Source of the DNA: Craterostigma plantagineum | Lineage: Eukaryota > Streptophyta > Magnoliopsida > Lamiales > Linderniaceae | DNA: 64,000 nt | Reading direction: 5' to 3' | Assembly (NCBI GenBank): GCA_027422505.1 | Contig: JAPQWV010000001.1 | Span: 9,796,001-9,860,000, forward strand | Shown here: in pieces, positions 1 to 10,954 of the stretch | Numbering within the stretch: the stretch's first letter is position 1 | Layout of the letters: every line of letters begins with the position of its first letter | The notes under the pieces: model-generated | Seen by the model: only the letters and a program-made list of their open reading frames with translations | Database searches by the model: none | What the model was told of the DNA's origin: nothing | Made by a program: the position numbers and the translations under genes

Positions 1-1
1 C

Positions 2-880
2 TCACAAATTTGCAAAACTATTAAATATCCAGGTGTTTCTCGAGAAGTGATAAAACTGACATTCTTTCCGTTTTCTTTAGCAGGGAACGCTTCCGAATGG
101 TTTTCGTCACTGCCGCATGCATCCATACATAGTTGGGATGAACTGGTAGAATGTTTCCTGGGCAAATACTACCCGTTATCAAGAAAGAGCAAAATTAGGG
201 CTGAACTCGTAAACTTCAAACAACAAGGAGGAGAAACACTAAGCGACGCATGGAACAGATACAAGAATCTCCTCAGGCAATGCCCAAATCACAACATCCC
301 ATTGATCGTACAAATGCAGTCGTTCTTTTTAGGATTAAGCACACAAAATAAGCGAATCGTTGATGGAGGGTGTGGGCGAAGTTTCATGGAGTTAGGAGAT
401 ACTGACGCACTCGCAACCATCGAGAGGGTTGCGGCCTACCCGGCGAGATACACGGTACAAGATCTAGACCGACGGACAGCTGGCGTGCATGAGATAAATA
501 GTTCAATGGAAGCACAATTTGAGGCTATTCACCGGAGGCTAGATGCGATGCAAGCCAAGGATCCGGAGTCGGCCAACTTCGTCCACAACAAATCAAAGAA
601 CGTATACTCAAACACTTACGATCCGAGTTGGAGAAATCATCCAAACCTATCGTATGGCAATTCACACTACGAGAAGCCTCCGGGATTTTCGAGCCAACAA
701 GAGCGACCACCTTTTCAGAAGCATCAAGGACAACAAAATACACAACCACAACAACCGAAAGCAAGTTGGGAGGAAGCACTCGACAAATTGGTAGCGATAC
801 AAGGCAATGAGAATCGCAAGGCAGAGGAACGTTTCCAAAGTCTAGAGACGAGGGTCAACACCAATTTTCAAGATCTATAG
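2..880 (+). CDS. Athila gag, N-terminal part (element A, open at left edge)
   Basis: Capsid-type Gag of an LTR retrotransposon, which forms the virus-like particle that packages element RNA. The frame is open from base 2, so the GTG at 47 is not the true start; the real start lies upstream. Visible hallmarks are the F-P-F-S-L block followed by a W-F-S-S-L-P block, the F-L-G-K-Y-Y-P-L segment and the basic R-Y-K-N-L-L-R-Q-C-P segment. The C-terminal part is rich in Gln and Pro. An in-frame TAG at 878-880 ends the frame. The same frame resumes at once and leads into the pol ORF, so this TAG separates two halves of one gag-pol frame. Confidence 0.85.
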   Translation, partial: SQICKTIKYPGVSREVIKLTFFPFSLAGNASEWFSSLPHASIHSWDELVECFLGKYYPLSRKSKIRAELVNFKQQGGETLSDAWNRYKNLLRQCPNHNIPLIVQMQSFFLGLSTQNKRIVDGGCGRSFMELGDTDALATIERVAAYPARYTVQDLDRRTAGVHEINSSMEAQFEAIHRRLDAMQAKDPESANFVHNKSKNVYSNTYDPSWRNHPNLSYGNSHYEKPPGFSSQQERPPFQKHQGQQNTQPQQPKASWEEALDKLVAIQGNENRKAEERFQSLETRVNTNFQDL

Positions 881-907
881 GCCACAATCCACAACCTTGC
901 AACAACA

Positions 908-3900
908 GTGGGACAACTTGCGAGCACGGTATCCGAGCGCAAACAAGGCGCACTCCCGAGCGACACCGAGAAAAATCCTAGAGAGTACGCGAAGGCCATT
1001 CAACTACGAAATGGAAAGACGCTCGAGCCGGCTTCAGAAACCCAAAAGGCAGTGGAAGAGATCGAAACAGAAGATGCCGGCCAGAATACTTCCACGATCA
1101 CGAAGACGTTGGACTCTCCACCGCCCGAAGAGAAGGCCGAGCCATTACCACCGATAAAGATTCGACCTCCATTTCCAGCTGCACTACGAAGGGGAAAACC
1201 TGATAAGCAATTTGAACGCTTTATTAATATTTTTAAGAAGCTTGAAATTAATATTCCTTTTGTTGAAGCGCTTTTGCAGATACCAAAGTATGCAAAATTC
1301 TTGAAGGAGCTACTGTCGAACAGGAATAAGTTGGAAGAACATGGTACGATAGCGCTCAATGAAGAATGTTCAGCCGTGCTACAAAGGAAGTTACCACCAA
1401 AAATTAAAGATAGAGGGAGTTTCTCAATCCCTTGTTCTATAGGCTCGCTCTCATTTACTAATGTGTTATGCGATTTAGGTGCAAGCATTAACCTGTTGCC
1501 TTTTTCGCTTCTTAAGAAATTAGGAGTCGGTGAGCCAAAGCCCACATCTACGATACTCCAACTAGCAGATAGGTCGATCACATACCCACGAGGAATTGTC
1601 GAGGATGTACTAGTGAAGGTCGGAGAACACTACTTTCCAGCGGATTTTGTGGTATTAGACATGGAGGAAGATACCGATATGCCACTGATACTTGGAAGAC
1701 CATTTCTAAATACGGCAAGAGCACTCATCGACGTCGGTAATGGTAAACTCATCTTACAAATAGGGGATGAAAAAGTAGTATTTGATGTTTATAAATTAAT
1801 GAAACACCCCGCTGATGATGATTCATGCTCGTTTATTGATAGTATTGACTCATGTGCTTTTGAGTATTTTAAGGCTTTCAGGAACAAAGATGAGTTGGAA
1901 GCATGTTTAGTTGGAGAAGACATAGAAAACAAAGCCGAGTTGGAATATGTCGTGGCGAGTCAAGAGGCAAATACACCTCACAGAAAGTCATTTAGATCAA
2001 AATTTGAGCAACTCGATCGGACATTGGGACTGCAACCACGGCCATCAATCGAGGATCCTCCAACTCTAGATTTAAAGCCTTTACCTAGCCATCTTAAATA
2101 TGTTTATCTTGGCGCCTCTGACACTTTACCTGTGATTATTTCTTCCTCGTTGACAGATCTCATGGAAGAAAAGCTATTGAGAGTGCTAAGGGAACACAAG
2201 TGGGCATTCGCATGGAAGGTTGCTGACATAAAAGGAGTAAGCCCGACCATTTGCATGCACAAGATTTTGATGGAGGATTCATACAAACCGATCGTACAAC
2301 CACAGAGGCGTTTGAACCCAACTATGCAAGAAGTCGTGAAGAAGGAGGTAATCAAGCTTTTGGACGCAGGTATTATTTATCCTATCTCCGATAGCGCATG
2401 GGTTAGTCCGACGCAGGTTGTGCCGAAAAAGGGAGGTATAACTGTGATTAAAAATAACTCAAATGAATTAATTCCCACTAGGACAGTTACGGGATGGCGT
2501 GTATGCATAGACTATAGAAAATTAAATGATGCCACACGTAAAGATCACTTTCCACTTCCCTTCATCGATCAAATGTTAGAGCGATTAGCTGGACATGAAT
2601 TTTATTGTTTTCTAGATGGCTATTCAGGGTATAATCAGATTTCTATAGCACCTGAGGATCAAGAAAAAACTACTTTTACTTGTCCTTACGGTACTTTTGC
2701 GTATAGACGTATGCCATTTGGATTATGTAATGCCCCAGCTACATTTCAAAGATGCATGCTTGCTATTTTCCATGATGTAGTTGAGAAATTTATGGAGATC
2801 TTTATGGATGATTTTTCTGTGTTTGGATCTACGTTCGATACATGCCTGGATAATTTAGATTTTGTTCTTAAACGTTGCGAAGAGACTAACCTTGTTTTAA
2901 ATTGGGAGAAGTGCCATTTTATGGTACAGGAAGGCATAGTTCTTGGCCACAAGGTATCACATAAGGGCATTGAGGTAGATCGAGCGAAGGTCGACGTAAT
3001 TGAGCAGCTGCCACCACCCACGTCGGTGAAGGCGGTTAGGAGCTTTTTGGGACATGCAGGATTCTACCGACGCTTCATAAAAGATTTTTCGAAAATAGCT
3101 AAGCCATTATCAAACTTACTTGTCAAAGATGTTGTGTTTGACTTTACAGACCAGTGTCTACAAGCATTTCGCACTTTAAAGGAGAAACTCACCACAGCGC
3201 CAGTGATGGTTGCACCGGATTGGACTTTGCCGTTTATATTGATGTGCGACGCTAGTGATGGTGCGGTAGGTGCTGTTCTTGGACAACGCAAGGATAAAAT
3301 ATTTCAGGCCATTTACTACGCTAGCAAGACTTTGGACGATGCACAGAGAAATTACGCTACTACCGAAAAAGAGCTACTAGCTGTGGTATTTGCGGTAGAT
3401 AAATTTCATTCGTATCTTGTGATGAATAAGGTAATAGTATACACTGATCATGCTGCACTTAGATACCTATTTGCTAAAAAAGATGCTAAGCCTAGGTTAA
3501 TCCGTTGGATTTTATTGCTTCAAGAATTCGACCTAGAGATACGTGATAAGAAAGGTGTCGAAAATGTGATAGCTGATCATTTATCTAGGCTAGAGAATTC
3601 ACATGAACAGAATAAGGAATTACCTATTGATGAGCGTTTTCCTGATGAACAATTGTATGCATTACTAGATACGTCTTTACCTTGGTACGCGGATTTTGCA
3701 AATTATGCTGCTACAGGTGATATTCCAACAGGGTTAACTTTTCATCAGAAGAAGAAATTTCTTTCTGATGCAAAGCATTATCTGTGGGACGATCCATTCT
3801 TGTACAAAATCTGCTCCGATCAGGTAATTCGACGATGTATTCCCGCCGAAGAGGTAAATTCTGTTTTATCGCATTGTCATTCTGGTTTAATGGGTGGACA

Positions 3901-4747
3901 TCATGGGCCTACAAAGACAGCATTTAAGGTGCTTCAATCAGGTTTATTCTGGCCTACTTTATTTAAGGATGCTCATGCTTATGTGGTTTCTTGTGATCGT
4001 TGTCAGCGTACTGGTGGTATTTCTAGAAAGCATGAGATGCCTTTAAATATTATGCTAGAAGTCGAGTTATTTGATGTTTGGGGTATTGACTTTATGGGAC
4101 CATTTCCTACTTCATGCTCTAATAAATATATTCTCGTTGCAGTAGATTATGTGTCCAAGTGGGTCGAGGCTGAAGCATGTAGAACAAATGATGCACGAGT
4201 TGTTATTCGCTTTCTTAAGAAAAATATCTTTACTCGCTTTGGTACACCACGTGCAATAATTAGTGATGGAGGTAAACACCGGTTACTCCAACTGAATGAG
4301 ATGGAAGAATTTCGCCAAAACGCATATGAGAATGCAAAACTGTATAAGGAGCGAACGAAGAAATACCATGATAAGAGAATTGCACAGAGAGAGTTCAAAG
4401 TCGGGGATCGTGTACTACTATTCAACTCGCGGCTGCGCCTATTTCCCGGAAAACTAAAGAGTAAATGGACAGGGCCATACGTAGTGGAGCAAGTATTCCC
4501 ATCTGGAGCCGTACAGATCTTAATAAACGGGAAGGACTCTTATAAGGTTAATGGACAGCGCCTGAAATTATACGACGACGGGAATCTTGGAGAAGTAACT
4601 TCAATAATTCTTGAAGAACCCCGTAGTACTAATACGACTGCTTTGAGTTGTTCTATGTCTTTCAGGGATACCTTGTCTGGAGAAAATACCAGCAAGCTGA
4701 AGGACCTCCACCACACTGCAGCAAGTCTAAATACCGATCTACCTTGA
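908..4747 (+). CDS. Athila gag C-terminus plus pol polyprotein (PR-RT-RH-IN), integrase internally deleted
   Basis: 1279 codons in the same frame as the upstream gag. Residues 1-120 are the Gag tail. The aspartic protease follows, with D-L-G-A-S from about residue 189 (family norm is D-S/T-G). The reverse transcriptase has F-M-D-D at residues 632-635 (2801-2812). RNase H follows, with its first catalytic Asp near residue 781 in C-D-A-S-D-G. The integrase zinc region spans about 985-1032 (H-C-H and C-D-R-C). The integrase core keeps two catalytic Asp (about 1061 and 1120). Right after D-G-G at about 4272 the sequence jumps to the C-terminal integrase region, so roughly 130 residues including the catalytic Glu are missing. 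The deletion keeps the frame. The element can probably still make RT but not an active integrase. Confidence 0.88.
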   Translation: MGQLASTVSERKQGALPSDTEKNPREYAKAIQLRNGKTLEPASETQKAVEEIETEDAGQNTSTITKTLDSPPPEEKAEPLPPIKIRPPFPAALRRGKPDKQFERFINIFKKLEINIPFVEALLQIPKYAKFLKELLSNRNKLEEHGTIALNEECSAVLQRKLPPKIKDRGSFSIPCSIGSLSFTNVLCDLGASINLLPFSLLKKLGVGEPKPTSTILQLADRSITYPRGIVEDVLVKVGEHYFPADFVVLDMEEDTDMPLILGRPFLNTARALIDVGNGKLILQIGDEKVVFDVYKLMKHPADDDSCSFIDSIDSCAFEYFKAFRNKDELEACLVGEDIENKAELEYVVASQEANTPHRKSFRSKFEQLDRTLGLQPRPSIEDPPTLDLKPLPSHLKYVYLGASDTLPVIISSSLTDLMEEKLLRVLREHKWAFAWKVADIKGVSPTICMHKILMEDSYKPIVQPQRRLNPTMQEVVKKEVIKLLDAGIIYPISDSAWVSPTQVVPKKGGITVIKNNSNELIPTRTVTGWRVCIDYRKLNDATRKDHFPLPFIDQMLERLAGHEFYCFLDGYSGYNQISIAPEDQEKTTFTCPYGTFAYRRMPFGLCNAPATFQRCMLAIFHDVVEKFMEIFMDDFSVFGSTFDTCLDNLDFVLKRCEETNLVLNWEKCHFMVQEGIVLGHKVSHKGIEVDRAKVDVIEQLPPPTSVKAVRSFLGHAGFYRRFIKDFSKIAKPLSNLLVKDVVFDFTDQCLQAFRTLKEKLTTAPVMVAPDWTLPFILMCDASDGAVGAVLGQRKDKIFQAIYYASKTLDDAQRNYATTEKELLAVVFAVDKFHSYLVMNKVIVYTDHAALRYLFAKKDAKPRLIRWILLLQEFDLEIRDKKGVENVIADHLSRLENSHEQNKELPIDERFPDEQLYALLDTSLPWYADFANYAATGDIPTGLTFHQKKKFLSDAKHYLWDDPFLYKICSDQVIRRCIPAEEVNSVLSHCHSGLMGGHHGPTKTAFKVLQSGLFWPTLFKDAHAYVVSCDRCQRTGGISRKHEMPLNIMLEVELFDVWGIDFMGPFPTSCSNKYILVAVDYVSKWVEAEACRTNDARVVIRFLKKNIFTRFGTPRAIISDGGKHRLLQLNEMEEFRQNAYENAKLYKERTKKYHDKRIAQREFKVGDRVLLFNSRLRLFPGKLKSKWTGPYVVEQVFPSGAVQILINGKDSYKVNGQRLKLYDDGNLGEVTSIILEEPRSTNTTALSCSMSFRDTLSGENTSKLKDLHHTAASLNTDLP

Positions 4748-4788
4748 TCGGTACAATAGTCGAGCTATCGACTATAAAAGGAGCACTT

Positions 4789-4806
4789 CTTGGGAGGCAA
4801 CCCAAG
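4789..4806 (+). other. Hairpin after pol, shared by Athila elements A and C
   Basis: CTTGGG-AGGCAA-CCCAAG: a perfect 6-bp stem with a 6-base loop, 42 bases after the pol stop. The same 18 bases, with one change in the stem (G-U type pairing kept), occur at 10955-10972 in element C, otherwise very divergent. Conservation across families suggests an RNA-level role; that role is inference. Confidence 0.6.
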
Positions 4807-5080
4807 TACTATCTACGCATTATTATTTTTCGAATTAAAGTTATATATATTGCATCGTATCTTAAGTGTGTTTTGCTTTTGATTTTATTTTCACAATTCG
4901 AATCACGGTGCCGTCGAGTTATGTTTCCTCGCAGGCTCATAGTCAGTTTGGGGGTGGTTTGTTCGCAGAGCTAGCTCAATATATGAAGGAAGTCTTCTCA
5001 CAACTCGCTTCGCATCGATCAACGTATTATTCAGGGCAGTGTCACTTAAACTCTTTCTTTGCTTTAAATTTTTATACATT

Positions 5081-5112
5081 GAGGACAATGTACAAATTAG
5101 TTTGGGGGTGGG
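5081..5112 (+). other. Internal polypurine-tract-like motif, element A
   Basis: GAGGACAA followed after a short gap by TTAGTTTGGGGGTGGG. The terminal tract at 6484-6513 has the same layout, GAGGACGA then CTAGTTTGGGGGTTG. It lies about 1.4 kb upstream of the LTR. A third, shorter copy of the core (CAGTTTGGGGGTGG) lies near 4945. Confidence 0.6.
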
Positions 5113-5782
5113 TGACACATGCTAGATTTTATATGATATCGATCTCTTCGATTTACTAGTTGGTTTAACTGATCAATGTTAGGATTTGAACGTCACTTGT
5201 GAAAACTCGTGTCGATGATGAAAATTTTTAAAATTTTTCTGGTGTCGAGATAAGATTCAGCTAATTGTGTGTGAAAGTTCTGCATGTTACGTGTTTTGAT
5301 TTTAGCATGACTATCTGATCACATTGATTGCTTCAGAAAAATAGCACGTATCATGAGACACAAAGCCAGAAAATATTGTGAGTTTTGAGCCGAAAAAAAT
5401 TAGAGCAACATAATACTTGCTCAATGTGTTTTTTCATGAGGGTCACGCATAGTCTGATTATTTTCGAACTTGCTCTGTTATGCATGTCAAATTTTGTGTA
5501 CGAAAATGATAAAGGCAATTAGGATGAGCCACTGGCCTAAATATCTCCATACCCGACATATCTATCAATTAGTGAGCCCATTTGAGCCTTATTAGCCTTA
5601 TTGTTTTTATTATTTGGAGCTACGATATTTAGCCACGTTATCCGTTATTTTATCCTTCATCCTCGAACCCACTGTCAGCATGTTAGCTTACTAGTCGCTT
5701 CGCAGTATTGAGTCTATTAGTTTAGAGGAAAGAAGATTACGGCTTGTTTTATCTGGTTGCGGTATTTTATTTTACTTATCTT

Positions 5783-5919
5783 AAAAAAAAAAAGAAAAAA
5801 AAAAGAGAAAAAAAAGAGAGAGAAAAAAATATATATATATTAGAAAAAAATTATTATTTTATTTGCAAAAGAAAAAAAAAGAAAAAAAAGGGAAAAAAAA
5901 GAAAAGAAAAAGAGAAGAG
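5783..5919 (+). repeat. Purine-rich low-complexity tract
   Basis: Almost pure A/G run with an (AT)n patch in the middle. It creates a spurious Lys/Glu-rich ORF. Not coding. Confidence 0.85.
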
Positions 5920-6495
5920 CGTTACAATAGATTTTCAGAATTATTTTCTTGAGTTCTTAGTAAAATTTTGAGTAGTATGAGTCTCTATTGCTTGAGTCGT
6001 ATTTTGTGCTTTCGAGTATAGACGGGGAAAGCGATTTAGTAACTAATATGCTTGGCCATAGTACCTCACTCATCCCACATATCACACCCTTACTACCACG
6101 AGCCCCATTACAACCTTGATAAAGACCTTTTGATTCGTGCATGAGATTCATTATGTGAATATGATGTGATATATTCGCAAGCTTAGAGTAATATCATTCT
6201 ATGTTGTGAGTTGAGCGTTTTTATACAGATCCATTAAACACTCCGAGCGAGTTGAGCGATCCATGTGAGAGTTGTCACTTGATATGTGTGACGGTCTGGA
6301 AATATTTTTGTGCTATGATATGATTGCGAACTATCATTTTATGTCTCGTGTTTAGCTGGATCACTCATTAGTTGATGACGATTTCGACCGATTGTGCTTT
6401 TGCTTTTCTGAGAATAAACATGAGAATTCATTTAGTGACGCCATAAAATCCTAACTTGATTAAGTTTATTCCGCTTTATGATCGAGGACGATCGA

Positions 6496-6513
6496 AGCTA
6501 GTTTGGGGGTTGT
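6496..6513 (+). other. Polypurine tract of element A (plus-strand primer site)
   Basis: AGCTAGTTTGGGGGTTGT immediately 5' of the LTR start TGATAAGTTAG. The position and G-run fit the RNase H-resistant primer for plus-strand DNA synthesis. Confidence 0.75.
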
Positions 6514-8150
6514 TGATAAGTTAGAATTTTACCTAATATTTATACCACGTAAAAACGTGTTTTCGGTTGTTATTTATCGAGGTGCCCTTAAATATCCTAT
6601 GTTTACGTTCGTATTTCTTGTATCGCAGATATTGGAGGAAAATTAGACAAACAAGAAAAGACTCGAACATGAATAGAACTTGAGGAAATTAAGGAAAAGC
6701 ATATACCATTAATATAAGGATTAACTCAATTCTATTGGCTTAGTCAAATATGCAACGTGGTTCTTGAAGATACGCATCATTGGATAAGGAAAGGACAAAT
6801 CCTCAAGGCAGCTCAAGATACACACACGGCTCAAGACGTTTACTAAGGAAGAAAAATCCAATTTTTTTTGGCAGCTGGAAGATTTCTTATGTGCTCAAGG
6901 ATGGAAAATAAAAGAAAAATACAAAGAGAAGGCTGCACAATGATAAAGATGGAATTGACCAACTTTGCTCTCACATGGCCTATAAAAAGGATTCTTCACG
7001 TACATGAAAAAGGGAGAGCATTACACAAAGCCACACACAAGCTTACAAGGCTGAGATACATCCAAAACCCTTTTTCATTTATCGAAGAAAGAAGGCCCAA
7101 GACACCCACTAAGCACTTAAGTAATTGTCTCCATTTCAGCTTGTGGAAAGGCCATTCACGCTCAATAAATTGGCAGCTCACACACACCAAGCAAGCAACT
7201 CCCGTTACCAAAACGCCACAACAACTCATCGACGGAGCAATTCAGACGCGCACCAAAGCTTTTTGACAGCTTGCGAGGTGAGATTTCTTGCCGAGATAGG
7301 ACGAGAGACCTCGAGGGAACACGGCGTCATTGTGCTAAGGGAAGTTTTACGTCGTTTTAATTATATAAATGTCTACGTTGAATATTTTGTGTTTTTCGTT
7401 TATTAATATGTGTGCTTAAATTTCTGTTTGATTGAGGCCGTGTTAGGCCGTATTATGACTACGTGATAGTGCTATTTTATTATATTTAATCGTACGAATC
7501 GAGTCATGTGTCCTATGTTTGAGTTAAATGCTTGCGTGTGTCTGATCAACATATGCACGATATTTGATTGGTTTATGAGACGGACAAAGTGATTAGACTG
7601 GTTAGAACGATAAATATAGGACACCACAACGTAAAACCGACCAGAGATGGAATTCGGTTTCGTACGTGTGGTTTCCGAGATCTTAGGCGCCGAAAGCGTT
7701 TAAACTCGGGGAATTTCATAAATGCTAAATGCGTGCGTAGAAACTACAGTCATATAGATATATAGGGATTGGTTCTCTATCGCATAGAATCGTTATTGCG
7801 GGACAAACGAGTAGCGATTATTTTAGGAAATTCTACCTTGACTGAGACTCGTATTGATTATTTATGATTAACTGCGTGAAGACGTAGGAATAATGCGTGC
7901 CGAGCATGCGCCTTGATCGCCTTGTCGTCAATCGCTGCGTTTGTTGTTTATTTACGCTTTGATCTGGTTTGATTATTTTTAATTTCAAAAATCATAAAAT
8001 ACCTTATTTAAACTTCGCTTTAGTCTAGATTAAATTTCATAAGAATATCTTAAAATTAATCGAGCTGTCCTCGTGGATCGATACTTGGACTCACGTCCAT
8101 TTTATACTACTTGCACGACCTAGTACACTTGCTAGTATTCGAGCGTGTCA
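6514..8150 (+). repeat. 3' LTR of Athila element A
   Basis: Begins TGATAAGTTAG and ends GAGCGTGTCA, 1637 bp. Both ends and long internal blocks match the LTR of element B (15333-16636), for example the block around GAATTCGGTTTCGTA. The B copy is about 330 bp shorter. Confidence 0.85.
6981..6988 (+). promoter_or_regulatory. TATA box in LTR A
   Basis: TATAAAAA, about 470 bp into the LTR, where a U3 promoter TATA box is expected. Inferred from position and sequence only. Confidence 0.5.
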
Positions 8151-10152
8151 ACTAGCTCTCAGGACCATTTAGTTAGCTATTCAGAGGATAGTTCGCAAGA
8201 ATCGACCCAAAACTTTCGTGTAGAGGCAGTCGTAGATAGTCCCTACACAGAAGTAGACATGGCGGACCATAGAGTGCCCGTCCACGAGGAGGAGCCATCA
8301 CTTCAGGACCTCATCAAGAATGCCGCGCTAGGCGGTACAGAGTCGGCAATTGTCATCCCGCCGATCGAGAACAACAACTTTGAGCTGAAGCACTCTTGGC
8401 TTCAGATGATATTCCAGGCAGCCCAGTTTGAGGGTAACCCCGACGACGACCCTTACTCCCATCTGAAGTCGTTTCTGACGGTGACCGACACCATCAAAAT
8501 CAACGGGGTCCAGGGCGACGCGATCAAACTGATGCTATTCCCGTTCTCGCTCAAGTTCAGGGCGAAGGACTGGTTAGATATGTTGCCGCCCAGGTCGATC
8601 ACCACCTGGAGGAGATGCGAGCCGCCTTCATCAACCACTATTTCCCATTATCGAAGGTGCTCAGACTAAAAACGGAGATCTCTCTGTTTCATCAGAAGGA
8701 TTCAGAGAACCTCTACGAGGTTTGGGAGAGATACAAGGCGCTATTGAAGCGATGCCCACAGCACGGGATGTCGAAGGCAGTCCAGATCAACCGGTTCCAC
8801 GAGGGGCTCAACGACCAGACTGTCCATATGCTAGACGGAGCTGCAGGAGGAGGACTCGTGAAGCTCAACGCGACCGATGCTTGGAACCTGATTGAGGATT
8901 ACTCGAGGAATAGTTTCATGAGGGGCAATACGAGGATGAAAACAACAGGAGTATTTGGAGTGAGCGAGGAGACGGCCACGAATGCAAAATTCGAGGCGCT
9001 TCAGCAACAGATCGCTGCGACGAACTCTCAGCTGCAGACAGTCATCGGTGCACTACTCCCGAAGTTCGGGCAGACTCAGCCCGTGAACGCCGTGACGACC
9101 ACCGCACCGATGCGGCACACCCCATTCGTGCCATTGTGCGGGATCTGTGGCGCAGCCCACGAGACATCGGAATGCCAACTTGGGCAATCATTGGAGCACG
9201 TATATGGAAAATTACCAAGGTGGCCAGCGAAGTTACCAGCCCCGAGCGCACCCCAATCTGGCGTACGGGAATCAGAACAACCAGGGGCAAGGACCGCCGG
9301 GATTTCAGCCGAGGTCGTCCGGATTCCAAAACGGGCCGCCACGACAGTACCAGAACGCGCCCGCAGGAGGATCCGCTGATATGAAGGAAATGAAGGATAT
9401 GATGAAGACACTCCTCACGAATTTCAGCAGCACCACCGCAGCCCACGAAAGCCGAATGACAAAGATGGAGGAGTACATGGAGGCGAATGACATCCGTGCT
9501 CAGAATACAGACGCCTCGATCAAGAGGTTGGAGCAGCAAGTGGGGCAATTAGCAAAGCAAATGGCGGGGCGAAATCAAGGATCACTCCCGAGCTACACCG
9601 AGACAAACCCCAAGGAGTATTGCAATGCGGTAACCCTGAGGAGAGGGAAAGGATTACAAGAAGCTCCCACCAAGCAGAATTTAAAGGAGAAAGTCGATTT
9701 TGAGGGCCACGACGAGCCAGAAGTGGAGGAAAGCAAGAGCGACAGAGTCGAGAAGGTCAAGGATGACGAGAGAAAGACGCGACCATTCGTGAAGCCGTAT
9801 CAACCAAAGATCCCGTACCCAGCTCGGTTGAGGGAAGTTGCACCTGAAAAAGAGAAGGTTCAACCTAAAAAGGAGGAGGCTGCACCCGAAATAGAAAAAG
9901 CGAGGGAGAACGAGCGGCCACCAGTGATGCCGTACCAGCCGAAGATTCCATATCCAGCACGGTTGAAGAAGGACAAAGACGAGCCGCTGATTGGCAGATT
10001 CATGGGTATGTGCAAAGAATTACATATTAACTTACCGTTTGTTGAAGCTATTGCGCAGATGCCCAGTTTCGTTAAGTTCCTGAAGGACTTGCTGACGAAC
10101 CGACGGAAGCTCGAACACGTCTCCACGGATATACCTACGAGGAGAGTGCTCG
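8151..10152 (+). pseudogene. gag of element C, frameshifted
   Basis: Athila-type Gag spread over three frames: about 8153-8620, 8615-9180 and 9147-10152. Core blocks are F-P-F-S-L...A-K-D-W-L, then F-I-N-H-Y-F-P-L-S-K, then a W-E-R-Y-K-A-L-L-K-R-C-P block. A zinc-knuckle-like Cys/His cluster (C-G-I-C...H...C) lies near 9139-9177. The tail is a Lys/Glu-rich linker with two copies of KPYQPKIPYPARL-like sequence (about 9793-9830 and 9928-9966). Frame changes near 8615, 9150 and 10150 make it unlikely to be translated whole. Confidence 0.75.
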
Positions 10153-10740
10153 GTGATACTCCAGAGCAAGATACCGAAAAAGCTCAAGGACCCAGGGAGT
10201 TTTACTATTCCTTGTCGTATAGGTGATTTAGTTGTTGAGCATGCTTTAGCTGATCTAGGCGCTAGTATAAATTTAATGCCGTACTCCATGTTTAAGCGCT
10301 TAGGATTAGGTGAACCACGACCCACTAGAATGAATATTCAACTGGCCGATAGATCGTTAAAATACCCTCTAGGTGTTATCGAGGATGTTCTAGTTAAGGT
10401 CGATAAGTTCGTTATCCCTGCTGATTTTGTGATCTTAGACATAGACGAGGATGAAAATGTTCCATTAATTCTAGGTAGACCATTCTTAGCTACAGGCGAG
10501 ACCATGATAGATGCTAGGAATGGAACATTAACCTTGACAGTAGACGGTGAAAAAGTTACGTTCAATATGGCTGACTCGATGAAAAAGAGCAACGAGCAAG
10601 ATGATAAATGCTATTTCTTAGATGTATTTGAGCACGATTTTCTCTTTTCCGTGCAAGGTCTGTCACAGGTCAGCAAGCATGATAGGCCACGAATATGGCA
10701 ATTGATAAGTGTGGGGAGGAGATCGACGAACCCATCATAG
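10153..10740 (+). CDS. Retroviral-type aspartic protease domain of element C
   Basis: Open frame of about 195 codons. F-T-I-P-C leads to the active-site strand A-D-L-G-A-S (Leu in place of the usual Ser/Thr), then the flap and the I-L-G-R-P-F block. This protease would cleave the Gag polyprotein. It is one frame away from the preceding gag segment. A downstream remnant in another frame (10695-10909) continues to an L-E-L-K-P-L-P block, after which all pol homology is lost. Confidence 0.75.
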   Translation: MILQSKIPKKLKDPGSFTIPCRIGDLVVEHALADLGASINLMPYSMFKRLGLGEPRPTRMNIQLADRSLKYPLGVIEDVLVKVDKFVIPADFVILDIDEDENVPLILGRPFLATGETMIDARNGTLTLTVDGEKVTFNMADSMKKSNEQDDKCYFLDVFEHDFLFSVQGLSQVSKHDRPRIWQLISVGRRSTNPS

Positions 10741-10954
10741 CCATCGACGAGAGCATCGAAGAAGTTAAGGACAAGAGCCCAGTCGAGGAGCGACCGCCAC
10801 TAGAGTTGAAACCACTGCCCGGCGAAAGGCGACACCTCCAAGGTATGGATGCAGGCGAGGGAAACTTAAGCAAAAAAGAGATGATGTACCTCGACTTCCA
10901 GCCACCCTAAGCGAACAAAAGCACGTCCGTCTAAAGACGGTAAAGGAAGCGCTT

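Larger units (their letters stand above)
4748..6495 (+). other. Non-coding region between pol and 3' LTR of element A
   Basis: About 1.75 kb with no credible ORF. It holds a short hairpin just after the pol stop, three polypurine-tract-like strings (around 4945, 5097 and the terminal one at 6496) and a purine-rich low-complexity tract. Some Athila elements have an env-like gene here; this copy does not. Confidence 0.6.
1..8150 (+). mobile_element. Athila-type Ty3/gypsy retrotransposon A, 3' part
   Basis: The window opens inside the gag of a Ty3/gypsy element. Order is gag, protease, reverse transcriptase, RNase H, integrase, a 1.7-kb non-coding stretch, a polypurine tract and a 3' LTR, which is the order of the plant Athila lineage. 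The 5' LTR and primer site lie left of the window. The 3' LTR ends in TGTCA at 8150 and is followed directly by the gag of another Athila-type element, so A is nested in C. The target duplication cannot be checked because the left junction is outside the window. No env-like ORF is visible between pol and the LTR. Confidence 0.9.

Noticed and set aside
1000..1581. 193-codon ORF on the minus strand opposite gag-pol of element A
   Set aside because: Antisense shadow of the real Athila frame; similar antisense frames occur at 18197-18643 and elsewhere.
5744..5971. Lys/Glu-rich ORF
   Set aside because: Produced by a purine low-complexity tract in a non-coding region.
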